DNA of 64,000 nucleotides, from the NCBI GenBank assembly GCA_009801085.1, contig VNWV01000005.1, forward strand, positions 992,001-1,056,000, in the 5' to 3' direction. Made by a program: the position numbers and the translations under genes. Each line of letters starts with the position of its first letter. Within the stretch, counting starts at the first letter, position 1. Below are positions 34,632 through 47,415 of this stretch, one piece after another. The notes beneath the pieces were generated by a model. The model ran no database searches. It saw nothing but the letters and a program-made list of their open reading frames with translations, and was not told the DNA's origin. The DNA is from Lasiodiplodia sp. COLG20. Taxonomy: Eukaryota; Ascomycota; Dothideomycetes; Botryosphaeriales; Botryosphaeriaceae.

Positions 34632-37600
34632 TTAGGCTTCTTCAGCAAATGCGTCAGAGAACCTCGAGAGCGAATTGAACCGCTCGACTTCTTCGGCGCT
34701 GGTAACCTTCGTGAGAATCCCATGGCTTTTCGCAAGGCCTATGTCTTCGATCCATGACCTTGGCACCATCATCATGCCTCTTTTGGCATCTTCCACGACA
34801 TGGACTTGTTCATGCGCCGTGTCGCCCGGCATCCTCATTTCTTGAGGCTGAGAGCCCAAAGCTTCGCTTCTCCGCTCCCGCTGTTCTAGAATGTCCACGT
34901 CGATCGTGTGCGGTGCAATGAACCGGTACACGTGAACCGGTCTCTGCTGTCCGTATCGCCTCGCCCGTCCGATCGACTGGATCATGGCCGCGTGGTATTT
35001 TTGACTCGTACTGGTGAGGAGCGGCGAGATGAATATTACGTGATTCGCGTTGACGAGGTTCCTGTGCTGTGTCAGTCTTAAATCTTAAGGCATCGCTCTT
35101 AAAACTTACATTCCAGAGGCCGATTCGTCTCCCAAGTTAAGAATCAGGACCTTGCCAAAATCACCATTTAGCTTCGTCTTGCCGCTGTCCGTGTACCGCG
35201 AGTTCTTCACGAAAGCTTCAATCTTGTCAGTTGCGCTTTCAGACACTCGATCAATGGCGTATAGAGAAATCTCTCGGGTCGTAAGTGCTTCATCGACCTT
35301 TGACATCATGCTGTACGATTGCACGAAGATGATAGCCTGTTCCTCGTCGGGGATCGACTTCAGCAACTTGATCACGCTGTCCAGTTTCGAACCGAAGCTC
35401 TCTACACGAGGAGCAGTGTCCTCGCACCTCCACAAAGTCTCTGCGTCGAGAACGCCGTGCTCTCGAATCTCCATCTCGCACCCGACGACGCCACACCTCT
35501 CTTCGGCCATACCATCGTCCAGGCAATCGTGACAAACAACATGACCACACCCGACGATGATTGAGGTGAGCGAGGCAGAAATCGGGTGAGGAGCGTCGCC
35601 GCATTCACACTTTAAGTCTTTGTCCTCTAAGAGTGCTGATTGAACCTTTAACACGGAGCGGGCATATCTGACCGACCTGCGCATGTTTGTGAACTTGCGG
35701 GCTTCTCCACCAACCTTGGTTCGCACGAGCTTCTGCAGGTTGGCTGCAGCATTCGCAGATTGTGTGGTGGCAACGCCGGCGCATTCTTCTTCAGCTCTCA
35801 GTATCATCTTTTTGATTTCGGCGTGAGACTTTGGGTCTGTAGATGTGCTCAAGTCCCCTCGGTATCTTTCTGCCCACCCCTTCCATTCTGAGTTCGGATC
35901 GCCGCTACGTTTGGCGAGAGTGGCTGCTTCGAGGATGTAGTTTCGCAGCCTGTTCGCCTGCTCGTTCAATTCTGTTTCGCGCTGCCTGATGAGGTTTGTG
36001 CATGCCGAGACATCGCTCGTTTCGGTCGTGCGCACACTGCAGCAGTTTACCAGTGCTTCCTCGGCCGTCTCGAAACCGCGTATACTCTGCCGCAGCTTTT
36101 TCGCTCGGTCACCGAGCTCCGCGCCCGAGAGGCCAGTCATGGTCATGTTTCGTCCTTTGAAGTACGAGGACAGCTCTTCGTAATCTGCGCGATGGTCGAG
36201 CGCCAACGGGACAGACCGCAGACTCTCGTAGCACTTGACATCACCGATGTCGGCGGAGTTCTGACGGGCAAAGGAATCCAAAAAATCCTGCGCGTGTTGG
36301 TGCCGGGTTTCGTGCCACGTCGGCGAGCGCCTCTCGCTGAACGCCTGAAAAAGTTCGAAGCTCGTCTTCTCTTTCCGCATCTGCTTCGAATTCTCTCGGG
36401 TTATTACGCCCGGCGTGTCCAAGTCCATCCCTAGGTTGACTCCCAAGAAAGCGGCGAAACGCTTTACATCTGCAAAGTCCCCGAGCGGCGGGGTTCCGGA
36501 AAGGATCCACCGTTTCTCCGCGGAGAGCGTGACCAGAGCAGTGTAATCTCTATCGCGGAGGTAGTGAAACTCATCTATGATTATGCGGTTAAAGCTGAAT
36601 TGATGGAAGACCGGGAATTCCCACCGCTCCCAGTCATCCTTTGGCGCGTACACATTCGCAGCCGCCGGCGCTTTGGGATGGCTATTTTTGGTTGTTTGCT
36701 TGCTATTGCCCTCTAGCTCCTCGAAGCTCTTGTAGTTCGCCCCCTTCGTACGCTTCGAGGGCATGATTCCGGTGAAGTCTTTAAGGGATTTCGTTTTTTC
36801 AAGTTCGTCTTTGAGGTACCGCTTGAACGAGGAGACACCAAGGTTTCTCAGCTGGTCATTCACGTCCGGGATCCGTTTGAGGCAGTATTTAAACCATGCG
36901 TCGTACTGACGCCCCTCCGACATGGGTGTCTCCGGAACGGCCGAGACGTTAGCGAGCTGCTGGGCGTAAAAATCTTTGCCAAGCAGAGAGAACGAGGCGA
37001 TAATGATCTTCGCCCGTTTAAAGTCCTGAATCCGCAAATTCTTGAGCTCGTTAGCGTTCCTGATCTTCAGGATTTCCCCAGATGCGTAGTCTTTGCTCGG
37101 CAGACATTTCAAGGCCTCTTGCATCCACTGATTGGGCAAGTTGTTCGGGACAAGAATCAGCGTTGCTTTCAAAGGTATCAATCCCTCGTCGCCGCTGGGA
37201 ACGTCTTGGGATTCGCAAAACCCCGCGTGGACGAGCGCCAGCGACGTGATGGTCTTGCCATACGACACCTGATCGGCGACGACGCCGCCCTTGACCGTCA
37301 TGTCGATCCCCGCCTTGGCTTCAATTCTCCAGCGCATTGGCTCAACGACTTCTTCCGCGATTTCTTGCACAGCAAAATGCTTGCCTTTTTCTTGCTGCCT
37401 CATCCAGGAAAGGGACCTCCGCTGAGCGGGCCGAAGGTTGAGGCGGAAGTTCCTCGGTTGGTCATTTTCTTGATCGAGGATGTTGCTCAACAGTCGAAAA
37501 GGCCGAAGGTCCGGTGCTGCCGGAGGCACGTACTCGGTGGTCAGCTTCCACGCAAGGACTGGGTTCCCTCGACGAGGATGGAGATGAGCGAGCGCCCTGT

Positions 37601-40600
37601 GAGCCAAAGCAACAACATTCAGCCCGATCTGCAAGTGGCAGATGTTGGACCCGTTCACCGCCGTTGTCATGTCGAGAATATGCGGACGCGCTTTCATGCC
37701 GAGCTCGTACCGAGCGGCTTCTTCGGGGTCCTCCTGAGCGACAAAGGTACTCTTGGTCTTCCCTCGCCCGGAGTCTGACAGGGCCCACCGGACTGACGGT
37801 AGCACGGGACCACACGTATCGCAAGGTCCAACGGTATCACCGATGTCGAGCCTTCGCCACTCTTTCAGGCTGGGAAGGTGCGCGTTGGTCGCGAGAACCC
37901 ACGAGAACCTCTTAATGAACGCTGATCCGTTGCGCTCATCGAAACGGCGCTCCCTTAACTCGTTACTGTCATCAACTTGGAACTTCAAACTCAGAACCGC
38001 GAGACTTTGCGAGCAATCTCGAGACACTTTCGTACCCCAATCACGACTACTATTCGGGCCTTTGACGACGAGAATGTCGCGTGATGCGTACAGCTTTGAC
38101 GCGTCCTCTTGTACCCAGAGCCCAGCAAGACTGCCCTCGGTCTCGAATGATTTCCGGTTCCAGGGCCGGAACGAGGGCTTCAGACGGGTGACCACTTCTC
38201 TTTGCTCGTTGCTCTCCAGACGCTCGTGTGCGCTGGAGAACACAAAGCAATCCTGATCCACAGGACCAATCGGCGAAGGATCTAGGAAAAGGTACAAGGG
38301 GGCGGCTTCAGGGACCTCGTCAGAACAGGACAACCTGCGATACAAACTCGAGCAAGCCGTGCCACAATCCGGCAGGTGCTTGTAAGTCCCAGAAATATCC
38401 TGGGGTAGAAGCTTTGCATCGTCTGCAGAAATTGACACGTTGAGCTGCTGTGGCACCGTCTCTTTCTGGTACTCGACAAGCCCATACATAGCCCTCCAGG
38501 ATCGATTGAAGTCCTCACTTCCCTGGACAGAGACTTGAAAACGGCGGCTCGAAGGGACGAACCATTCCCAATGATCCGCCCAACAATCGTCGTGGCCATT
38601 CGTGTCTAGACCAGTCGGTAGCTTGGCACGAGCGACGGGCGACCTTAGGAGGTCTCTGAGCGGATCGTCTCCAGCCAAATGGGCGGGAGCCTTGACGAAC
38701 AAGAGCCATACTGCTTCGCGGTCAATTTGGAGCTTCAAGATGGCCCGGGGCGACTCGTAACGGACGGCCCATTTCAAGGTTCGCTGGAAATTTTGAAACT
38801 CGAATTGCTCTTCGAGAGCCTCGGATACCACGCTGAAATACTTATCACAGAGGGAATTGTCCACTTGATTCCCATGTTTCAGGTTAGGGAGGTGGGGTTT
38901 CGCTGTAAACCGTAGCTTCGAGGGAAAATGGTGTTTCCAGCGCAGCTCAAACTCGTGAGCGGTGATTGTGCGGTTGAACAGTCCGGCCTTAAAATCATGT
39001 AATGGTTTACTTTTACACTTACGGCATACGGTATGCTCACACTCCTTGCACACGAGTACTTCTTGATCCGTGCTCCCAAATCGACCCTCGCAACGGCAGA
39101 GTCGGATGCTATTCGATGCGTCCTCGCAGAGCCCACCGACGGAGAATTCCGAGGTCTTGAGGTCTTGATACTCTACTGGTCGTAGATCTCCATTTCCTCG
39201 CATGGAGGAATCGATTTGGGAAGATGTAGCCGGGTCGGAAGTAGCCGGCGGACTGGCTTGCTTGAGCATTGGGGATGCCACGATAAGGGCTGCTATCTGT
39301 GCAATGCCGACGACGGTCGAACTCATAGCGTTGCCCGCGAGGTCCTGCAGCTCACGCATAGTCTCGATGGTAAAGGAGATCTTGTCCAAGGGAAGCCCTT
39401 GGAGAGCCAGCGTTTCGTAGGGCGTCAGAGGACCACCGCGATCAGTTAAAAAGAATATACCAGAGGGAGTGATGCAGGAGCATATGCCGAACGGCATCTC
39501 CTGAGCGAACCTGTCCACATTCTGGCTCAACTCCATGATCGAGGTTTTGAACGCGGGATCATATCCGGGCGCGCCGCTACCGTTGTCCTTTGCGGCGCGG
39601 AGAAAACGAATCTCGATCGAGTCCCACACCCTTTCGACCTGCTTCTGAAACCACATCTTGTGTGCATTCTCAAAAGTAACGCATGTGCCCCCATCGATCC
39701 ACTGCGTAATTGGTCGTTGGTTGCCGAGGCCATCCGATCGCCGCACCTTTTGGTGTCGAATGCGGCAGGCATCCCAATTGACCGTCCTGTCTTTTGCGTC
39801 TTGTCTGTACTGGGTAGTGAGCTGTGAGTTGAATTGGTGCACCCGGTGGTCGTCAGCAGGCAGGAGGAAATCGGACGCCGGGGCGCTCGCGCGACGTTTA
39901 AAATCTTGCATGAGCGCTGTCCACTGGCTCACAGCCGTGCGCGCACTCCCAGGCCCAGGGAACTGCTCTTTGTGGATGCACACCATGTATCCACGCGTAC
40001 GGGTGTGCGGCAGATAGTAGTCCTTCGTATCCACGCGCACGAAATCCGCCGCGTAACCAACCTTCTCCGCACGCTTGACGCACTTCGGCCACGGTGCTCC
40101 GTAGACGTTTTCCAAGACGATAATCTTGGGCTTCCACTTCTCGGCGTAGCTCAAGATCGCCTCGAGAGTATCCCGAGACTCTCCCTTTTCGTTCAATGTC
40201 TTTCCCTTGTTGTTCAGCGCGGAAAAGTCCACGCAAGAGAAGCCGGCTACGAGGATGTCGATGTCTCCCGGAATCGCCACTTTTGCGCCGTACACGTTTG
40301 TCCTGGGACCTATTAGCACATGCTCATGCAGATGTAGTCTCTAATACTTACGCCCCTGCCTCGAATGCGTCCTCTTTCGCAAGCTCCCGGATGTCCCTGA
40401 ATATGATTGGCGGGTGAAAATTCCGTTCAATGTATGCCTGCTTTTTTGGTACAATTTCCGCGCTAAAGACGTGCCGGAGGCCTAACACGTCGCCGTTTTG
40501 CTGCAGGGCCTCGGACACGAGCTGAAGGGCCAGGACCGGGCTTTCTGTCCCGGAACACATGGTAGCTATGCGAAGTTCGTGACCGTTGAGTGCCTTAAGC

Positions 40601-41378
40601 GTCTTGCGGAGACCCTTGCTCATCGCGCGCTCCGTGATGTCCTCGAAGATGTCTTCGATGCTGGACAAGGGCGGAAGACTCGCGTCGATGCCGCGCGGCC
40701 TAGCCGGCCTTTTGCTGGCGGTATCCTTCCTCTTGGCTCTTTGAGGCTTCGGATGCGCCTTCTGCACGGACACTTCGGGCTCGTCATCCAGGTCCATGAC
40801 TTCGGCACCGCGCTCATCTGCACTGGTTTCTGACTCGGCACTCGCGGTTGGTTCTGAATCCGAATCAAACTCTTCAGATGGAGGTGAAGTCGGGGCCTCG
40901 GGCTCTGCGTAGTCGGACTCCTCGTCATCGTCAATAGCGTCACCGGTGTCGCTCTCGTCAGGTGGGGGAACCAGTTCGGCATATGAGACCCGTCCGTTTC
41001 TAGCACGGCGTAACGGAGGACGTTTTGCCTCATCCGAGGAACCTTGTGGGGTTGGCAAAGAGGTGGCCGCATGTTCCAGGTGGAATGTAACGCTGGGCTT
41101 GACCCTTTTGGCTCGAACGGGGACTGCAAATGGAGCGTCAGTGGCTGGCGGCCTTGGTCGTCCACACGATGTGAGATAGGGAAAGCTTGGTACGTACTGG
41201 CAACGTGACTGAAAACTCCGATTGGTCCGGGCTGCAATTGCGCCTGGGCACTTGAGCGCTTCTTGGACATTCTGTCATTGTCCGCCTTGCTAGCAGCGTT
41301 GTCACTGTTGGTGAGATCCGCTGTGGGAGACGAGCGTGCGCGGCTAGGCGCAAAGTATGCGCGTATGTCTCTTCTCAT
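34632..41378 (-). CDS. DNMT5: DNMT5-type DNA (cytosine-5) methyltransferase with RING and SNF2 ATPase
   Basis: Four exons: 41378-41198, 41123-40352, 40302-35110 and 35061-34632 (introns 74, 49 and 48 nt), 2191 residues. An acidic, basic-patched N-terminus precedes the methyltransferase: motif I IATMCSGTESP (about 245-255), catalytic loop GFSCVDFS with C341, ENVYG at 382, HTRTRGYMVCI at 417 and motif X GNAMSSTVVG at 641. A cysteine cluster follows (about 710-747, CKECEHTVCRKC). The SNF2 motor has ADQVSYGKT (about 1330), IIIDEFHYL (about 1560), SGTP (about 1585) and QSIGRARRYGQ (about 2075). A RING-like insert (CECGD...CGHVVCHDC) sits at about 1880-1935. This is the architecture of DNMT5, an ATP-dependent maintenance methyltransferase acting on hemimethylated CG in other fungi. 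Nuclear role inferred. Confidence 0.92.
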
Positions 41379-42115
41379 TGCTAAGCACAGTGGTAAGCGC
41401 TATCGGTAGGTTAGTGTAGAGAAGTCGCATTAAGCAGCTTGTATTTGCATTGGAAGCTGCGATGTTGAGAGCACGTTGTGCGACGTGCTGACGCGTGGAG
41501 CTGGGCGACGCGCCGACGCGTCTCATAGGCGCAGCGTGGTGGGCGGAAGAACGGGCCGCGCCGGCGCGGCGAGCTGCCCGCTTGAACCAGGTGCCAGGTT
41601 GGCGCAGCCTCAGGTCACACGCATTGTGCGATACCACATACTTGCAAACACTCGCCTCGAGAATGGGTCCTTTTACTGGAATCGACTGGCAGGACCCCAT
41701 TTCCGCTTTGTCGCTAGCGAGGACCGCCCAGGCAAGCCCCGAATCCCGCAAGGGTGGTGCCATTATCTGCGGAGAGAAGTGACGTCAGGATCCTTCAGTC
41801 AATGGCCGGCGCTACAGCTTGCGTGGCCTTTTCGAAGCGCCCTTTCGCGAATTGCTCTGGTCGAATAACGGAGGGAGCGGCCAGTGCGGGTCGATGCAAC
41901 ATGCCATGGATTTCCACTCGAAAACGGCAACACGATGGCTGTTGCTACGAGCTTCATTCCCGAGAATTGAAACAGCAAAGTCTCTGGGAATTAAGGTTGA
42001 AGAATCGTTGCGGCTGTAGCACGATGCAGGGTCTGTCACCCCGTAGCACAAAGCATTCTACATTCCCTTGAAGCCGTTCCCGGCTCAAAGCTCAGAGGGT
42101 CAGGGCCTCTTGTGA
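41379..42115. other. intergenic, no supported gene
   Basis: This is the upstream region of the methyltransferase gene. Small plus-strand ORFs have no family support. Confidence 0.45.
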
Positions 42116-42302
42116 CAGTCCCCTCTTGCAGCCGACGGCTAGTGTGAATTTGCTTTTTGGTCATGTCATGGGTAGTTGAAGCTATCGCCCGGACGAGAAT
42201 GTCGAAGTAAAAATTCTACATACACGTCAGAGGATAGCTTCAACTACCCGCATATGCTATTTTTCTAAAGCAGCGCGCTAGCCATCGGCTGCGGTACCTC
42301 TG
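42116..42302. mobile_element. foldback MITE, copy B (187 bp)
   Basis: The left half (GCAGCCGACGGCTAGTGTGA ... CATGGGTAGTTGAAGCTATC) is complementary to the right half (GGATAGCTTCAACTACCCGC ... GCTAGCCATCGGCTGCGG). The element is therefore almost wholly palindromic. It lies about 110 bp downstream of the peroxiredoxin stop codon and may affect its 3' end. Confidence 0.8.
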
Positions 42303-42409
42303 CAAGTTGTTTTCCAACGTCACGTTCGAGCTGATCTGCACACAGTACACTTTGGAGGCACCACTGTCATATTTTACATCTCCATTGGCGCATAATTGGT
42401 CTAAATGAA

Positions 42410-43265
42410 TCAACCCAAAACCTTGTCCGCCGCGGAGACTACCATCCTCGTTAGTACACAATGCTGACGAGACGCTCGAAAGATCCATACCGTTGACGCC
42501 GGTGTTGTCAGGCTCGACGTGAGCTTCCTTGACCTTGCCGTCCTCGATAACAAGCGCATAACGCTTGCTGCGCTCGTTGCCAAAGATAGCACGGCTGTCG
42601 AAGGAGAGATCCAGGGCCTTGGTAAAGGAGCCGGCAGGGTCGGCAATGAAGCGGATCTGGGAGGCCGTTAATGGAGGGATACAACAGCAGGATGCAAGAC
42701 TGATTCATACGCCACTCTTGCCGGCAGGATCAAGAACATCGCCCCACGCCTTCATTCTGTTGGGCCTAGTGAGTACGACAACGCTGAAGATTCGGCCGAG
42801 AGAGACAAGAGAGCCTTACACGAAGGGGTCGTTGACTGAGACAACAAACACCTGGCCGGCAGCAGCCAGCTTGGGGTGCGAGATGTATCCCGGGATATGG
42901 CTCGACGAGCATGCCGGGCCTGGGAGACGGGGGTCAGCAACCGAGCAGCGTCACACAGCTCCGGAAAAAGCAACTCTCTTACTGTACGCTGCCGGGACGC
43001 CGATGATCTGGGGCGCGATCAAAGAGTGTCAGCGGGGCGGCGGCGGGGCGAGGACGCAGCCGGGGGGCGCGCAAAGACTCACAAGTCCCTTGCCTTTCAG
43101 CTCCTTGGCGATGCTGAGCTTGTTGCCGGGGCTGGCTTCCATGAGCTCGACGTCGGGCACGGCATCGCCCACGCGCACACAGGCACGGGCAGAGGCGTGG
43201 AACTGGGCGGCGCGGGGGCGCACGAGGCGCGGTAGGGCGGCAGGAATACGACGGGCAGCAAGCAT
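42410..43265 (-). CDS. PRX5/AHP1-type peroxiredoxin, probably mitochondrial
   Basis: Six exons: 43265-43083, 43007-42983, 42919-42820, 42756-42711, 42656-42491 and 42438-42410, 182 residues; the second exon is only 25 nt. The splices restore LKGKGLIIGVPAAYSPACSS and the following SHIPGY, with peroxidatic C73, then VNDPFVMKAWGD and GVNVSAADKVLG at the C-terminus, all characteristic of the redoxin-fold PRX5/AHP1 group. The N-terminus MLAARRIPAALPRLVRPRAA looks like a mitochondrial presequence. The only other cysteine is C29, near the predicted cleavage area, so the resolving partner is uncertain. The enzyme reduces hydroperoxides using thioredoxin or glutathione systems. It is divergent from SKN7. 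Confidence 0.92.
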
Positions 43266-44314
43266 CGTGGTAGAGTGGCGGCGGTGTTGCGAGCACGCAG
43301 GCGCCGGACCCAGACGTCACAGCGCTGGCAGGCGGAGAGGGCTGCCGGGGCTAAGCGAGCGCAGGCCGGGCAAGGTGCCGCGGGTGGGACTCAGGACGAC
43401 GCACCGCTGACAGCGGGCCACTTTGCTTGCTGGAAATTCGATCGAGAGGGGCAATCTGAAATGAAGATCGCACCGCCCGCATCTCCCGGGAGCGCGGCCG
43501 CGCGCTGCTACGCCGCCTCACTGGGCGATTGGCGGGCTTCAGGCGTCACGGCGTCGCCTCAGACTTTTCAGCGTCGCCGGCGCGCTGCGCGATCCAAACC
43601 AGCGTGGCAGCGGCCCTCTCTTTCGACTGCCGCGCCGATCGTGCTGGTCAGCCTTGACTGCCCGCCGCCATAGGTCGTTGTTGCGCGCAACAAAGGCACT
43701 CGCTCGACGCGCCTTCCCAGAACCAGCAGCCCTTCTGTGCCCGATCAGCTGGCCCACGGCGCTCTCTCTCCCTTCACGCATCGCACGCCAAGGCCCCGCT
43801 GCGTCCCAGCCTGTCGAGTCCTCCCCGCGTCCCAAGCTCGCTCGCCAGAGCTGCCGCGCAGCTGAGGCCGTGTCCATCTAGTAGCGCTCCTCTAGCACCG
43901 GCCGCCGCCCGCCAATACCGTCGAGGCTCGCGCCTGCCTCCTCCGAGCCCACCTCATCCCTCTGGACTCCAAGTCCTCGCTCTTCGAGTCCTGCATCCAC
44001 CGGACCCCATCCCGCGCGCATCCATCGCATTGCGACAGGCTTCAGCCTCTCCAACCTTATTCCCGTGCCTGCCCGTCCCTGGCCGTCGGGCTCTTGACGT
44101 AGACGGGCACCCCTGCCTGCGACGGCCCGTCTGCCGCACGACGACCGACCGTCGCGCCCGCCGAACCTACGCTCGCGACCCCATCCAGCGCCATTGCATC
44201 CAGGCATCGATCCCGTCCTAGAGCGTTGCCGTCCACGCTGGCCCGCTGCGGCTGTCTCCGCGAAGCTCCAACGACCCGCCAACGGTGCGCGACCGCATCC
44301 GAGCCCGAGACGCC
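43266..44314. promoter_or_regulatory. shared divergent promoter region, peroxiredoxin / SKN7
   Basis: These 1049 bp separate the start codons of the peroxiredoxin (-) and SKN7 (+). The sequence is GC-rich with pyrimidine-rich tracts on the SKN7 side. No heat-shock element or Yap1 site is convincing by eye. Confidence 0.5.
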
Positions 44315-46675
44315 ATGGACTCCAGCAACACGACCAGTCAAGGAGGCGCCGGCGGTGGTGGCGGCTCCAATTCGAGCGACTTCGTGAGTGATGCCCTCCC
44401 ACAGACGCAGACGCGCACGCGCGCGCGCGAGCGCGTGCCCTGCGGTCTCCCCCCCGCGCGATCCGCCCTGCTAACCCGCTGCAACAGGTTCGCAAGCTGT
44501 ACAAGTGCGTTCCCTCCCGGACTGGATTTCGTCCTCTTGAGTTCGTCCATTGACCATCGCTGCAGGATGTTGGAAAACCCCTCCGACGAGAGTGTCGTGC
44601 GATGGGGAAACGAGGGTGACAGTTTCGTCGTTTTGGAGGTAATGGCCCGCCGCGACCACACGCCCCCTTGGCGCCGGTACTGACGACTCTGGGCGCAGAA
44701 CGAAAAGTTTACCAAGCACATTCTGCCCAAACATTTCAAGCACAGCAACTTCGCCAGTTTCGTCAGACAGCTTAACAAGTATGATTTTCACAAGGTCCGG
44801 CACAACAACGAGGAGAACGGACAGTCGCCCTATGGCGCAGGAGTGAGTACACAAAGTCGACGGCCGTGACGCAAGACGATGCTAAGCGCAGCGAAACCAG
44901 GCCTGGGAGTTCAAGCACCCGGATTTCAAGATGAACAATAAAGATGCCCTGGATAACATTCGAAGGAAAGCGCCTGCGCCGAGGAAGCCCGCCACCAACG
45001 CCGAGGACATGGTCATTCCGACGCAGCAGATGGACATGTTCAACACGCAGCTGATGGCGACGCAACAGCAGCTGCAGCAGCTGCAGGAGCGTTACAACGA
45101 GTTGAGCATCCACCACTCGATGCTCCTCCAGGAATTGATGGGGATGCAGAAGACGATTGTCAACCACGAGCACATCATGCAGAGCGTCATGAGCTTCTTG
45201 CATTCGGTCGACGCTCAACGGAGGAGGGACAGCAGGCTGGTCAACCCGTTCCCCGGGGACGGTTCCGGGGCGCAGAACGGAAACATGGACCCCTCGAATC
45301 AGCAGATGCCTTCCATGGAAGATGACGGTCCCGCCTCGCCGCTGCAGCACGCTTCGAAACTGCTCAGCGAAACGAACGCCGACGTGATGCTCAACCCGCG
45401 CAACCTGGAGCACATGAACGAGCTGGCCATGCGTATGAACGGGACCCTCACCACACCACCTCCGGACCTGCTCCGCAACGGCAACCGCCCGGCCAGCCGC
45501 AACGCCGCGCCCCACTCGGCGAGCTCTTCCACTTCCATGCGGCTGGGCGATATCGATTCCCTCGTGTACCCTGTCGGACAGAACAACGGCATCGATCCCA
45601 TGTACAGCGAACACATCAACAACATTCCTTATCCGATGCCCACCAAACCCGTCGAAAACAGCAGCGGCGGCGGAGGCGGCGGCAACAGCGGCAACAACGA
45701 CCACAGATTCCGTACCGCGGAGCAACGCAAGAAGAGCGCTCAAGTCGATCCGGGTTGGATCCGGCAGCCTCAGATCCTGCTGGTCGAAGATGATCAAACG
45801 TGCCGACGCATCGGCAGCAAATTCCTCTACGCTTTCAATTGCGCCATCGACAGCGCGGTAAGTATTTGTTCGAGGCCGGTCGGAATGTTCCCATGCTGAT
45901 TCTCGGCCAGTTGGACGGTTTGGAGGCAGTCAACAAGATGAACCAAGGTTCGAAGTACGATTTGGTTCTCATGGATATCATCATGCCCAATCTGGACGGA
46001 GTGTCCGCTTGTCACTTGATCCGGCAATTCGATTCGACGCCGATCATTGCCATGACGTCCAACATTCGTAGCGACGACATTTCGATGTACTTTCAGCATG
46101 GTGAGTGCGCCCGCGAACGTCACGAAGTCCTCGGCTAACGCTTGATAGGTATGAACGACGTGTTGCCAAAGCCTTTCACGAAAGAGGGTTTGCTGCAAAT
46201 GCTCGAGAAGCATCTCGCGCACTTGAAGAAGCCGGGCCACGGCATGGACGCCATGGTCCCCCCGGCGGTGCAAGCGCCCCAACCGCTGCCGCAGAGCTCC
46301 AACAGGCCATCTCTCAAGGACGAGGACTCGCCCGCCAAGTCGCCCACGACCGGCAGCAATTGGAACTCCCCGAGCCAGATTCCAGGCGTCTCGCCCGTGG
46401 GAAGCTCCGTTGCGGATGAGTATATGAACACCGTCCCTGGCCACCCCGGGGCCTACGGAGTCCCGCCCGGCGCTGCACCTCTGCAGGCCGGCATGCAGTA
46501 TAACACGTCACCTCAATTGGCCATGGGAGCGCGGCAAGCGAGCGCTCAGCACCGAAGACAGATATCTGAAATATCCGGAGGAGACGACATGAACGCACCG
46601 AATAAGCGGCAACAGCTCTACGCCAACGCACAGCTGCAACCCCAAGCCATGAATCCAATGCAGAGGCCACGATAA
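44315..46675 (+). CDS. SKN7: Skn7 response-regulator transcription factor
   Basis: Seven exons: 44315-44383, 44488-44504 (17 nt), 44566-44638, 44699-44842, 44901-45857, 45911-46100 and 46149-46675, 658 residues. An HSF-type DNA-binding domain covers about residues 22-115 ([40 protein letters not shown]). A Gln-rich coiled coil follows ([20 protein letters not shown]). The receiver domain starts at [12 protein letters not shown] and has the phospho-acceptor D442 in [10 protein letters not shown], then AMTSN and [11 protein letters not shown]. Skn7 receives phosphate from the Sln1/Ypd1-type phosphorelay and controls oxidative, osmotic and cell-wall stress genes in the nucleus. The C-terminal tail is disordered and Gln/Pro-rich. 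Acceptor 44900 was chosen because it gives [13 protein letters not shown]. Confidence 0.95.
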
Positions 46676-47415
46676 CACTGGAAGCGGTATCGGATTTTTT
46701 GTAGGGATTTTTTTCAATACGTCAGGCGCAAGGGAGGATATGTTATTGGGTGTTTTCCTCGATGCATCTGGTGTTTTGGTTTCAATTTCTGCTCCACCAT
46801 TTTGTCTGTCCAGAGCAAGCTCGTCGAGGCTGTGCCAAGGGAGGAAAGGAGGGATTTTGCTCTTCGGTCGAACGAGCATACCACGGGAAATCTACGATGC
46901 GGAGAAATAAAAACAAATCTAGAGGGGGACACACGCAAAGGAGCCGAACCATGGCCTTGGGCCGCCGGGAGCGGTCGAACGGCAACGGCGTCAACGGGAT
47001 CGGGTATTTCGGGGGTTAAGGCGAGTCTCCGGGATCAGGCGCCCATTGTCCAATTTTGGCGTTGCTCGTACCAATCGAGGCAGATGATGACAATCTACCG
47101 TTGCCATTTCAAAGTTGCTGTCACAATAAGAGTGGCTCGAAACTAAGCGCATGGTCAGGGAGGGCGGGATTCACTGTACATTTGTGTAGAACGTTCAACA
47201 TGTAGCAATAGTCGAGACCTGCTCGCAAGTTGGCTGGGCTTGTTGAATTTTACTGTGGCGAAAGAGTTCTAATCTTTCGGATTGTCTTCTTGCAGCATCC
47301 CCGCGTAGCCGCTAACAATTACGAGTCATGCACATGCCGCCGCTTTGAGTCAACTCGCGCTTTGGAGAAAACACCACCGCGACTCTACAACACCGCCCGC
47401 CGACCGCCACGCACC
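46676..47415. other. intergenic, no gene seen
   Basis: This holds the SKN7 3' UTR and the eIF2B-epsilon promoter. No ORF is supported. Confidence 0.5.

Noticed and set aside
44772..45797. 341-codon minus-strand ORF
   Set aside because: It is antisense to the SKN7 coiled-coil exon.
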